A stretch of DNA of 64,000 nucleotides from Datisca glomerata (Eukaryota; Streptophyta; Magnoliopsida; Cucurbitales; Datiscaceae), in assembly GCA_003255025.1 (NCBI GenBank), contig QANY01013209.1, positions 1,240,001 to 1,304,000 on the forward strand, read 5' to 3'. Below are positions 24,567 through 36,064 of the stretch, piece by piece. The position numbers were made by a program, and so were the translations under genes. Numbering within the stretch: position 1 is the stretch's first letter; each line of letters begins with the position of its first letter. The notes below the pieces were generated by a model. The model was not told the origin of the DNA. It did not search any database and was given only the letters and a program-made list of their open reading frames with translations.

Positions 24567-25904
24567 AAGTGGCTGCTTGGCAACAGCATTGACTCCTCAA
24601 ATAAAATCGAAAAATTATTGCATCAAGATGAAGACTGCTAATATCTTTTTCAAAGACAATGAGTAAAATATTTAGATGTTTTCTATTTTATTTGAATGAA
24701 AACACATAATACTATTCTTGATACATATAATATCTTGTAGTATTAAGGATCAGGTAATAAACATCATAATTAGTATACCGAGCATGTAAATAAGGATAAG
24801 ATAATAAACATCTTAGACACGCCCATCATCCGTGACCAGCAATAATAAAAAAATAGAAATAAATTGATCTTCAACTGAATTGGAATACACAGAAAGATGA
24901 AGGTAATTATAATTTTGAAAAATGGCAACTATTTACAGGTGAAAAATACAAGATGGAACTACTATTGGTGTAGTTCTTGGAAACTCTATTATGAAAACTG
25001 AAGTTAGCACTCAGCAACCAAAAGATAAGCATGATAGAAATCATAAGAAGAAAAGGAAACATACCTAATCAATATTCTAAATATTTTATTTCCTATATAC
25101 TTGTGGTTTCCTAAAATTTAGTTTCTTTTACTTGAAGGTAAATATGGTTGATATTTCCAAATTAGAGCTGTCTTAGACTCCAAGAAAGGTTGTGCTCAGA
25201 CTTTCCAACAGGAAGTTTCAATTTACAGAAAAATTCGGACTTGCAGATTCAAGTTCTAAAACCTAGGTGGATTTTCTGGGTGAATTTTAGACTCCAGGAG
25301 GATTCTTTGGGTAAAATAGTAGATTCTCCAGGTTCCATCTCTTTCTTTTCTCAATTAATTTTTTATCTTTTCAATAACTTCCTGCAATTTCATATTTCTG
25401 CGGCGAATTGGTACGAGACAGTACCGTTAGAACTCGGACTCAGTGTGCTTCGGAAGAGAGAGGCCTGATTTGGTAGAGACAAAAATGTAGGTAAAAAAGT
25501 ATGAAGGAAATGAGAAGCGAACAGAGTCAGGGTTCACAAACGCAATCGGAAATCCTAGTTCATGAAAATTTCAACGCAACAACGGATCAAGGGCCAAAAA
25601 TCCCACCAGTCCAGCAACTTCTTTGCTGTCAATTAACTACGTGAAATGAACTAGAATATTTAAGAAGATGAAGACGAAGTATTACACGCAAGCCTTCTTA
25701 GAAAGAGAGAGACTCACCAGTGGTCGACAAATGACGGGGTTGATCAGTAATCGACGACGAAGAGCGATGGGGAAGAGACGAGGTGATCGGTGATAGATGA
25801 AGGAGGGTGGAGGAGCTCGAAATCGCTGCAAATCACCTTTAGAATTTTGAGAGAGAAGAGAGATGTAAATTACATGTTGGGAAGGAAATGAGGATTTAAA
25901 AGAC
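24567..25904. other. Interior of CACTA C, right part
   Basis: The ORF at 25190-25468 (92 aa) is not recognised. The rest is stop-rich and no domain is visible. Confidence 0.45.
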
Positions 25905-25909
25905 TTTTA

Positions 25910-25931
25910 GCGGCGGTTTTAAAACCGCCGC
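25910..25931. repeat. Perfect 22-bp palindrome in CACTA C subterminal region
   Basis: GCGGCGGTTTT is followed directly by its reverse complement AAAACCGCCGC. The half-site is the subterminal motif of this element, so it may be a paired binding site for a TNPA-like protein. Confidence 0.85.
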
Positions 25932-26084
25932 AAAATTGTTATTCCTTCTATTTTCTTAATTTTTTATTTTTTTATTTATTGTTTCTAGATATCGTGACGG
26001 TAAAACTCTTACCACATTTTTTTAGCAGTTGCTTCAACCCCCGCCGATAAACTATCACCATAAGCCGTTTTTCTTATTGTGTAG

Positions 26085-27944
26085 AAGAAAAAATTTAAAC
26101 ATGAGCACATTATGCAGAATCAATGGTGATCTTCCCATGGAACAAGCGCCAAGATGAGAGGGTAGAATAAAGACATCTAAATTTTTTTATCCCAACTAAC
26201 TGAATTTTCAACCTTAGAAAGAGACGCCTAGACAACCACACAATAAAAAACATCAGGAAGATGTCAACCCCACAATCAGTGTATACATCTCTAACAAAGG
26301 ACTCTAATGGAGGTTATAATAAACGATGTCACTCAACTAAATCAATCAATGGAGTTCCCAATCAGTCGTCCATCTAAAAATGAACCTTAGTGATATATGA
26401 AAACATAATACTATTTTGAAAAAGATGAGGAATTTTATTACTCTTTTATTATGAATGAGATTATATGAATATATATTCGTTAATATATAATTTTTATTGA
26501 AAAATATATTATTTTATATATAACTAATAGATATCATTGTAATTGAAATATAAATAGTAAAAATAAGTAAATAAAGGAAACAACATACAATTTCCTTGGA
26601 CATTTATTAATGACATATATTTTTATTCTGTTTCTCTGACTTAATAAACACAAAAATTATTTTTATCATGAATAATCTTATTCTTGATTTTAATTTTTAA
26701 AATTTAATAAATAATCAATTTGATTTCACGTTTTGATTAGTGTAATTTTTTATTCTCATTTGATTTTGAGAAAAAACGATCTGAAGTCTTTCGGTATGTA
26801 ACCAAACACGTCATTCACATAACATGCAAAGTACTTGAAGCATTATTTATTTAAATCTAACCTACACGAATAGCCTCTGAGAAACATTCCAATAGGTTTT
26901 GATAACAGGCAGCTTAGAGTCAAAAATACCTCAAAAAGAAATCTTTTTTTATCAGTCAAACTCTAACCCAATTTTTCCACTTGTTTTTGTTTTTTGGGAT
27001 TAAATGGTAGCTATAAGCTATAAATAATAAAGCTAGGCATTTGCATATTACGAAGAGATTATAAACTTAGGACAGAAAGTAGGTATTCAGAAGACAGTTT
27101 GTAGGCCCTCTATCAACAGCAAAAAAAGAAAAGCTAAATCTATAATAATAATAATAATAATTAAACAATTATGTTTTTAAATTCTAGACGAGGCAGAGAT
27201 TGACACTCGCTCGAAAGTTGAGTCATTCTTTCATTCATTATGACAAGACTATATAACTTCATGGTTGAACAGAGTCAGCTGCCATGCACCCTCCAGGATA
27301 TTGACTCTCTCATGCATGGGTTATCCCCCACTTAAAAAACTAATTCATTATATATATTAAAGAGGGAGAGAGGTGGAGATAGAAAGAAGAGATTGAGTTA
27401 GAGAGAGAGAAAGAGGATAATATTAGATTCCAATTGTACCACAAGATTAATATCTTTGATACTATTAGGGTCACTCTTTCATACTCAATCCAGTACATTA
27501 TGGGAGTATACCAATACTCAGTTAGAAATTTTATTCAGTAAGCTCATTTGTTTATGTTACATTATAGTTTGATGATATATTTTACATTATATATGTTTGA
27601 GGTACTTTTCATTGTGTATTTTTTACAAAATTAATTCTTTAACGGTATATCTTTTAAGTCAAGTTCAACATGAATATATTTGTAAATAAAAGATAGTTGT
27701 GAATTCAATGATATCGTTATTTTCTTAAACTATTTATTCATTTTAATATATAATTGATTAGAAAAAACTTACAAACAATAGATTTGATTGACGCATACCG
27801 ACAAAAATAACCAAATTACTCAAATTAAATTCATATTAGTAATTCTATCAAAATATTCCGATTTGAGATGTTTGAGATTAATAATGTGTAAATTTGTAAG
27901 TAAGTAAATTAAAAAATGAAAAAGAAAAGGAATTTTCAAAACCG
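26085..27944. other. Intergenic DNA upstream of the duplicated block
   Basis: No gene is recognised. There is an (AAT)n microsatellite at about 27141-27162 and a GA-rich tract at about 27361-27420. Possible distal regulatory sequence for the WOX gene cannot be judged from one genome. Confidence 0.4.
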
Positions 27945-28728
27945 GATACATTTACAAAACAACTAGATTTCAAAATTTTTAATGGGATCACAATTTTATT
28001 TTTAGTGGGTCACTAATAAAAAAGGTCTAAAAATCTAAAAGTTACTATAAGATAATTCAAATAAAAAGTCATTGGGGTCGCGTCACCCCACTAAACTAAC
28101 TATAACGTGACTTCACTGACTTGGCCCACCTCCAATTAATCACATCATATGAGTGTTATCCATAGGTGAATACACTCGTTACTACTGGTACCAGGCAAGC
28201 ATCATAAGAAATACGTATCTTTGATGAATTTGAATATTTAGATTATAATAGATATCTAAATAGTACATCCAATCGTATGATGAGTCATTATGTCAAACTT
28301 GCAAAGCGATTAGTTTTTCAAGTTCAAGAGCCTCACTATTCTTTTTTTATATTGATAAGAATATGACATGCGTGGTTGATTCAAAATAAGTAACCTATCA
28401 ATTCTTTGAAAAATATAACTTATATTTTGCAATGATCGAAACACTCTAACATGATATGACAGTTACTTACGACGAATCATTAAATTCATATACATGATTC
28501 ACACTTAAAAGATAGTACATGATAACTTATATTTTGTAGCACTTGATACACTCTAACATGACATGACAGTACATATTGTATGACGAAGTACTAAATTCAT
28601 ATACATGATTCGCACTTCTAAAAAATAATACATGACAGGTAGATCATATAACCGTTATGAGATGATAAATGTTATGAGGCTAAATGAGAAAATGTCTAGT
28701 TATTTCCTACATGGTATGAAAAGTCGTA
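27945..28728. repeat. Tandem duplication, copy 1 (about 784 bp)
   Basis: It starts GGATACATTTACAAAACAAC and matches 28729-29540 in order: ATTGGGGTC, CTATAACGTGACTT, GGTGAATACACT, TTTGATGAATTTGAATATTT, CATGATTCGCACTT. Many substitutions and small indels separate the copies, so the duplication is old. Confidence 0.88.
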
Positions 28729-29540
28729 GATATATTTACAAAATAATTAGATTTAAAAAAATTTAATGGGTCAAAATTTTAATTAATGGGGTCATCAATC
28801 AAAAGGTGTAAAATTCTAAAAATTACTATAAGAAAATTAAAAAAAAAGCCATTGGGGTCACATGACCTCACTAACTATAACGTGACTTTACCACTGGCTT
28901 GGTCCGCTGCAACCACATTACATGATTGTGATCCACGGGTGAATACACTTGTTACTATTGATATCATGCAAGCACCAAAGGCAAAAATGTGTCTTTGATG
29001 AATTTGAATATTTCGATTGTAACATATATATAAATAGTACATTTAAACGTATGATTAGTCGTGATGTCAAACTTGCAAAGGACCGATTTTTTAAATTCAA
29101 GAGCTAGAGGTTTCTTACCATTCTTTTCTTATATTAATGAGAATATGACATCCGTGATTGGTTCAAAAATAACTAACCTATCATTTCTTGAAAAATTGAT
29201 ACAACTTATATCTTGTAACAATCAATACACTCTAGCTTGATATGATAGTTGCTCTATGATGAATCACTAAATTCCTTTACATGATCCGCACTTCTAAAAA
29301 GATCGTACACGGCGTGATTGATTTCAAAAGTAACCTACCATGATACACTCTAGCATGATATACTGTAACTTTATCCCTTGATACATTCTAACATGATATG
29401 ACGGTACATGATTCGCATTTTAAAAAAAAAATAGTACATGACATGTATGTCATATATTTGTTACGAGATGATATACGTTATGAGGTTAAGAGAAAAAAAG
29501 TTAAGTTATATCATATTTGGTATGAAAAGTATATATTCGG
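28729..29540. repeat. Tandem duplication, copy 2
   Basis: This is the direct continuation of copy 1, starting GATATATTTACAAAATAATT. It ends near TTGGTATGAAAAGTATATAT, corresponding to ATGGTATGAAAAGTC at the end of copy 1. Confidence 0.88.
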
Positions 29541-29555
29541 TAAAGAATAAGTATA

Positions 29556-29589
<34 letters not shown>

Positions 29590-30069
29590 GGCCTAGGTAG
29601 GCATACCATTATTAAGGCATACATGCATGATATATATAAATATGTATGTGAATGAGAAGGGAAGGAAATGTGTAAAATCTAGTGATTGGATTGGACAATG
29701 AGAGGTAGTTGGGATTGGGTCAAATTGTGGCTCATAGATTAGTAATTAGTAATGGGGTAAAACAGGGAATCAAGCTCCGTACATTCTGTAAATTTAGAGA
29801 GAGAGAGAGGGAGGGTGCATGGGAAGGGAATATAGACAAAGGAAAGGGTAAGAGAAGGGAGGAGAGAGAGAGGCAGATTGGATTGAGAATAAGTGTGAAA
29901 GGCACGAGACGTGAAGACAACAATAAATAAGAGAGAGAAAGAAAGAGTAAAAGACCAAAAGAAGAGAGATGTGTATGTGATGAGGCTTATGATAACCCTC
30001 ATGAGCGTCACGTCGTTTTTCATTCACCACTCCCCATAAACCCCCCTTCTCCCCCCTCCCAGAATTCCA

Positions 30070-30113
<44 letters not shown>

Positions 30114-30166
30114 GAATTCATCCTCCATAACCTTCATTCNNNNNNNNNNNNNNNNNNNNNNNNNNN

Positions 30167-30203
<37 letters not shown>

Positions 30204-30548
30204 TACTGAATTCATCCTCCATAACCTTCATTCCAATTATCGCTCTTCCTTCATAACCTTCCATCCTCTATATCTCTCTCTACATTGAAATACTACATTA
30301 GTTAACCATATACACTACCTGCATCAGTTGATATCAGAGCTGAAATCGGCTACATCAACCCTACTCGACTCCTCACTTTGATTCCATTTTAAACCAACAC
30401 CCATTCCTCTCTCTCTCTGTCTCACTCTCTCTCTTCTGCCTTGTTTGAGTGATCAATCCCCATCTCTGAATGTCTGAATTTCAGAAATAACCTCAACTAA
30501 CCCTCTCTTTTCATCTCTCTCTCTCTCTCTCTCTCACTCAATATTTTC
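29541..30548. other. Upstream region of the WOX gene: AT and GA/CT microsatellites
   Basis: An (AT)n run lies at 29559-29588. GA-rich DNA lies at 29798-29955, and CT runs at 30073-30110, 30167-30200 and 30518-30536. GAGA/CTCT tracts near plant homeobox genes can bind BASIC PENTACYSTEINE proteins; whether that applies here is inference. ORFs in this interval are low-complexity artefacts. Confidence 0.5.
30073..30231. other. Assembly gap (27 N) with duplicated flanks
   Basis: N bases occupy 30140-30166. The sequence before the gap (a CT run, then ACTGAATTCATCCTCC and CATAACCTTCATTC) is repeated after it. This is what two overlapping contig ends look like when left unmerged at a microsatellite, so one copy is probably false. 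Confidence 0.85.
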
Positions 30549-30554
30549 TATAAA
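30549..30554 (+). promoter_or_regulatory. Candidate TATA box of the WOX gene
   Basis: TATAAA in the context TTCTATAAATGAAC lies 204 bases before the start codon. With transcription starting about 30 bases later, the 5' leader would be about 170 bases and pyrimidine-rich. Other starts upstream of the CT runs are possible. Confidence 0.45.
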
Positions 30555-30757
30555 TGAACAATGTCTAGTATCTAGAGTAATACATTAGAGCTTTTACTTT
30601 AATAGCCACCACCATCACTTCATTCCCCTTCAAATTCTTTCCGTCGTTTCCCTTCTCTTTTTCATCAAATCTCAAAAAAGAAAAAGAAATCAGAGTGACC
30701 CATCAATTTTAAAAAAAAAATTGAAGTGTAAGTTGCAGAGAGGAATTCAAAGAAGAA

Positions 30758-33700
30758 ATGTGGACGACTATGGGTTGTTATAGCGACGGAAGTGACTTTA
30801 ATGGCTTTTCTGATCCATTCAACTCCGGCCGTAAGCTTAGGACTCTGATTCCTCGCCCGTTGCCTTCTCCGTCACGTCAAGGCCATGGCCACGACTTCTT
30901 TCCCCAGCATCACCATCTCGGTACGTCTTTTCTATCTTACTCTCTAAGGTTATGTTTGGATTTTGAAAAATATACATAAGAGAAAAATAGAAATTAAGAA
31001 ATTATTAAAATAGTAGAAGTTATTTTTTTCCCACTACGTACTTTCCCTATAAATGAAAATTGTGGTATCGGTTTCAATTTTGTTTTTATGATTACTAAAG
31101 AAATAAGTTTACCAAACTCTCCTATTACATTCTTAACTGATTTGAAAACCAATGTTAAACAAGTTTTCAGTAAATTTATACTAAACTACGTAATTCTTGA
31201 ATCTTACTATTAAACACGAATTAAAATATTATTTTTTGAAATTTTATTTTACTATTTTCAAAAACAGTTTTTGGAAAACATGTTTTAAATTTCTAAGACG
31301 TACATTTCTATTTACTCTTATCTTTTCAAGATTTTAAGTTGTAAGAGACTTTGTTAGTGTTTATTTAGTTGATGAAATTTAGAGATATTGATGTTGCAGC
31401 GACTGTGGCCGATCAAAGTAAGAAATTAGAGTTTAACAATCCACCGGTGGTGGTGAGCTCAAGGTGGAATCCGACGCCGGATCAATTAAGGGCATTGGAG
31501 GAACTGTATCGACGAGGGACTCGAACTCCATCGGCCGAGCAAATTCAAAATATCACTTCACAGCTTCGCCGATACGGTAAGATCGAGGGCAAGAACGTAT
31601 TTTATTGGTTTCAAAATCATAAGGCTAGAGAGCGCCAGAAACGCCGTCGTCAAATGGATTCAGCCCATGACGATCCTCCTCGCGATATCGATATCTTAGA
31701 AAGGAAAGATTCAGGTAAATAAAATTGAGTAATTCTAAACAAACTAAATTATAGACTAAATTTTAATTGACTAATTGATGCGTTAAATATTCAGGTTGGT
31801 GTTTTATATGTCTTAGATTTTTTAATTTAACTTGTGAATGATTAAATAACTTAGTGTATATAATTTTTTTTTGTCACAACGTTAACTTGTGTTTCATATC
31901 TATCAATTTTTTTTAAACTAGCTCTCATGTCATTACTACCGTGACATACTTAAATTAAAACGCTAAATATTATTTAATTTGAGCTCTAAACAATGAAGAT
32001 ATTATGATAGTAATTAGAAATACTCCTTAAAATTATGTATTATTTATTATTATTTTCAGTTAATTGTATGACAAAAGAATAATGAACACAGCAACTAGAT
32101 TTTTCTAATACAAAATCAATAGTATACTATTTTAAACCAAGAAATTCTAGAGAGGGTCAAGGGTTGTTGCTTTTTCCCATTCCCTTGTGTGCTTAGGATT
32201 TTTAAATCTATTTGCTTTATTTATATCATTATTTTAAAAAAATATTATAAGAAAAGGAAATTGCATTCAGAAATGTCGTATGAGAAGTAAAGTTGTATTC
32301 TTTTTTTGTTTTTCTTTTTGTCTACAGGAGCAGGTAGGACAGAGTATGAACAAGTTGAACAGACCAAGAACTGGGCACCCTCTAAAAACTGCAGTACACT
32401 TACAGAGGTCTATTTCTCACTTTTGTTTTAGTTTTTTAGGGTTAAATATAACTTACCTATAAACTTTTGATAAATTCATAAACTTTCAGATGAGCAATAT
32501 TATTCCATATGAACATTCAAAATAGAGAAAAATATTGGTCCTACATGCTTCGATTTCGTTACATTTTGCACACATAATAATACTTTGTTAGACATTGTAT
32601 CATCAGAGAAACCCCACAACCCATCATCGTGCCCCAAAACATCTAACGGGGAGATTTTGTATCGGAAAGTTTGACGAAAATAATGAACGGAGGACTGATT
32701 TTGCCAACTTGAAAATTACATGTTGGAAAGTACATGTAGTAATGTTGCTCATTTGAAAGTTTATAAATGTAAATTACTAACACCCAAAGTTTATGAGTAT
32801 AAGTTGAATTTAATTACTATTTTCAAATTCTCTACTTTTAATAATTTTCCTTCGTATAGACCAGTAAGTCTGTCCCTTTTCCTCAAACCCACATAGATTT
32901 GACCTTTTTTAATCCCAAAAACGCCACAAAGTAGCAACTAATAAATGATAAATTACATAATCATTAGATAAAAAAATGTTGTTAAGGTTAAGGTTAAAAG
33001 TGGGAGTCACTGTACATTGTAAAGATATGGGGAAGCGAAGGAAGAAGTTAATCTACCAAAAGTATGCTTTGTTGGAAAATGTAAAGGGTCTAAAAGCTGC
33101 ATTCTTCCTTTCTGTCGGCTCTGTTGTTTTTCTTTCTGCATCTTTGGCTGAGATTTTTGGTCCTTGTGCTTCCCTTATTCATGTCGTTTAGGCTCTCTTT
33201 TGTTTTGTGCACTTCCTTGAATTCAATTTCATCTAGAGATATGTGGACACAGTCATTATGTCATCACACCCATCATAAATTCGGCTCTCCCTCAATTTTG
33301 ATAGAACTTGTAACTTAAAAAAAATCCATCAATTTTGATTTGTGCTCATTCTAAACTTGAATTTTCAATACATTTAGTAAAACTCTACTATGATTAGCAT
33401 AATCATGATTAAATCTTCAGATCCATCGTAAGTTTGAGTCATAATATATTTTAATTTCAGTAGAATTTATCATATCTTCCTAAAGAAAAAAGTCTCATTA
33501 ATTTCATCTTTGGTGGTGAAAAGACAATAGTACCATCTAGACATCTTGGCTTATAATAGAATGTGGAGTGCCAAGTTGTAAAATGTTGATATAGGGTTAT
33601 ATTATTATTATTATTATTATTAATATTTTTGGCATTTATATTTGATAACGAGATTTCATGTGCTTTTTTTTGGCTGTGTTTGATTAATGAAAATTCAGGA

Positions 33701-34169
33701 ATCTGTTTCAAGGACAGGAGCAAAAGCAGGAGCAGTGACAGAATGTAGGACAGATGGGTGGATCCAATTCCACGAAGAAGAATTGCAGAGAAGGAAAAAT
33801 TTTGCTGAAAGGAATGCCACGTGGCAAATGATGCAGTTGTCTTGTCCTACTTCACTCATTAACACTCCTAGCTCAAGGACTACCTCAGCCACTCTAACAA
33901 CAATGGGCCCAAATCATCATCTCATCATGACCCATCATCATGATCATGATCATTATCATGATCATCATCATCATGACCACTTCAATATCAATGGAGAGAA
34001 TGGATGTGCTGATTTTCAAACCCTTGAATTGTTTCCACTTCACAGTGACACCAACACTGATGAAGAAACTAGAGGAAAAGAGATGCACACATCATTTTCA
34101 GTCATTAACAACATTGCTGACATTACTCAAACTTCCCAGTTCTTTGAATTTCTCCCACTCAAAAACTAA
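30758..34169 (+). CDS. WOX1: WUSCHEL-related homeobox protein, WOX1/STENOFOLIA type
   Basis: Four exons, 30758-30920, 31400-31714, 32328-32407 and 33699-34169, join in phase to 342 residues; Arabidopsis WOX1 is about 350. All introns are GT-AG; the intron 3 donor (GTCTAT) is weak, but family sequence continues across it. The start [11 protein letters not shown] and the [12 protein letters not shown] block match WOX1 N-termini. The enlarged WOX homeodomain spans about 74-140 ([11 protein letters not shown]; recognition helix [15 protein letters not shown] at 120-134). Exon 3 encodes EQVEQTKNW and exon 4 TWQMMQL, both WOX1-like. A histidine-rich run lies at about 265-281, the WUS box TLELFPL at 294-300 and the C-terminal STF-type box FFEFLPLKN at 334-342. 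WOX1 proteins are nuclear, mainly repressing factors that drive leaf-blade and petal outgrowth at the adaxial/abaxial boundary. No lesion is seen. Transcript ends are unknown. Confidence 0.95.
32439..32812. mobile_element. MITE-like foldback in WOX intron 3
   Basis: The left arm (GGTTAAATATAACTTAC, then CATAAACTTTCAGATGAGCA) pairs with the right arm, which reverse-complemented reads TTAAATTCAACTTATACTCA and then ATAAACTTTCAAATGAGCAA. The arms are about 60-85 bases around a 200-base centre. No clear TSD is visible. It is spliced out with the intron. Confidence 0.75.
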
Positions 34170-34497
34170 TAATTAATTATATATTATTATATTTCATAGG
34201 CATTGTTTTTTTTTTTGTTTTTTGGATTTTCTGACTTTGCTATGTTTGTAATGAAAGATGATGGAAATGTGTTTAATGTTTTTATTTTTCTTTTTTATTG
34301 CCAATGTTGTTTAGGGTATTGATGTTACATATCATGGAATTGGGGAGAGAGTAAGGGTATCAGGGAGAGAACAGAGAAGTGGAAGGTTGCCTAAAATTGC
34401 AGTTGGACCATGTTGGTTTGAATCAATGAAAGTAATTTAAACCCTTTTTTTTAGAGAATATTGCAGAGGTTTAATGTTGACAGATATAGACCTTGTT

Positions 34498-34553
<56 letters not shown>

Positions 34554-35217
34554 AATGAAGGAGGGTACTGAAATGATACTAGATGTGTGAGTGAATGATG
34601 TTGAAACAAAGGTCGTAAGAGAGTCATTTAGATGTGAAAGATTTTAGACAGTGAAGTCACAACGGATATAGGTAAGAGAGTTCTTTTGTTCTTTTGTTAC
34701 ATTTTAAGTATATTAATAATGGTTTGATGTGCCACCCCATTTCATGCATTGCATTCATTACATCTCATGGAAACGATCGCGTCCCTAAAAGGGAAGATTA
34801 ATTAACATGATAATCGTCATCCACTTAGCACAACATTTCAAAATAAAATACTATAAATCAACAATATATATGTGTGTAGACACAAATGTCCAAATACAAG
34901 TTATTCTACTCTGAAGAAATTTTAGTCAAAGGATAAGTTTGAGATAGTTCTATTGTAAATATTTGAGTGTATTTACTCATGACTTTAACTCATCTTTATT
35001 TTGACAGCTGTGTTGTTGCTTGAAGTACTAATGTCTTTGGGAGAACTTGTGGTTAAGAAACACTTTAATAGGTTGTGACGATAAAATGTTAGTAAAAAAT
35101 TATTTCTTATCCATTTTAATATGAAAGACTCGAATGTATTATGAAGCATATTTGTGTGTATTTGAAAGCATTTAGAAAATATTTGAATTGATGTTATTGT
35201 TTGTACAAGTGCTTCTA
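34170..35217. other. 3' region of the WOX gene and intergenic DNA
   Basis: The probable 3' UTR is AT-rich and starts right after the stop. AATGAA near 34249 is a weak poly(A)-signal candidate. A (GA)n microsatellite occupies 34499-34551. No other gene is seen. From about 35195 the sequence is the beginning of a MITE arm later split by the gypsy element. Confidence 0.5.
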
Positions 35218-35222
35218 AATAC

Positions 35223-35523
35223 TGCAAATGGTTTTTTTAGAAAAGAAAAATCAATGACAAAAATAATTCTAATAATTATGAGTGAGAGTGAGAGACAATG
35301 AACTCACAGGTAGAAGTTTGATTGTATTCAAATGGTTTTCAGAGTCGTACATCACTGTATTTATACATGAAAATGATAACTAAATGATAATAAACCCTCA
35401 TTTTTTGTTGCAAGCCTTGCAGAACAGATAACTGAGATGTAGCGGCTCTCATTCCATCATATTTTTTTTATTAATTCTTCGGTCCAGATTTTGTCAGGTG
35501 TAAGATTGGGTTTGGGCTGTTCA
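35223..35523 (-). repeat. Gypsy 3' LTR
   Basis: On the plus strand it starts TGCAAATGG and ends GGGCTGTTCA. It matches the other LTR through GAGACAATGAACTC, CATTTATACATGAAAATGAT and TTAATTC...TTTTGTCA. It lacks about 70 bases present in the 5' LTR around 44235-44310. Confidence 0.75.
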
Positions 35524-36064
35524 TTGGCTCATATTACACTCGATGAAACTCATTCTTCGATGTGTAATGATTGCACTTTTCTTTATAGACTTTTGGTCTT
35601 CTTATAGTCTGCTTTCACGCGCTTCTCGGTGTACATGTGACGTAATTTTCCAGGCAGCCTTTTGATAGGCCATTGTCATCTCTACGTTAGCCGTTGATGA
35701 TTACCTCTTTCTTTTCTGACCATTCATCTTCCCGTTGTATGTTCTCCCACTCTTCTTAGGAACACGCGACGTAGTTTTCCAAGCTACTTTTGGCAGACTG
35801 TGCTTACCCTTTTTGCCAGTTCTCGCCACAATCCATTTTTCATCACACCTTTTTAGTCACACATTCTCAATAAGTCTCTTCACACTTAGACTTCTTTTAT
35901 TGTGTCCTTTGATATTTCTGAAATGGATTGAAGTCTTGTTTCACATCTATGGCTTATTTAAAGCCTTTGTCTTCATTCTTTCTTTACTTCTTACTTTCGT
36001 TCTTGTAAGTTTCTTCATTTCCCCTTCTTTTTCTTCACATTTTCCCCATTTTTTAGAAACATAG
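35524..36064. other. Gypsy 3' untranslated region next to the LTR
   Basis: A plus-strand ORF at 35735-36064 (109 aa, hydrophobic) has no recognised domain. It precedes the antisense gene-like region and may be its leader or chance. Confidence 0.35.

Larger units (their letters stand above)
17833..26081. mobile_element. CACTA-type transposon C (8.2 kb), non-autonomous
   Basis: The left end reads CACTACAGGAAAAATGAC. The right end, reverse-complemented, reads CACAATAAGAAAAACGGC, an imperfect terminal repeat. TAG at 17830-17832 and 26082-26084 is the 3-bp TSD. Subterminal zones (17860-18060 and 25905-26065) share GCGGCGGTTTT, GACGGTTTTC and CAACCCGTCGC-type motifs in both orientations. I recognise no TNP2 or TNPA text in the interior, so it should depend on transposase supplied elsewhere. 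It contains an hAT-type MITE and a possible partial end of another CACTA element. Confidence 0.82.

Noticed and set aside
29709..30215. ORFs in the GA/CT-rich region upstream of WOX1, one crossing the N gap
   Set aside because: They are microsatellite products; one includes undefined residues from the gap.
32976..33318. ORFs within WOX intron 3
   Set aside because: They have no recognisable domain, lie inside the intron and overlap each other in different frames.
33894..34176. ORFs rich in Met/Ile or Asp/His overlapping WOX1 exon 4 in other frames
   Set aside because: They are shadows of the CAT/GAT repeat; the WOX1 frame carries the conserved motifs.
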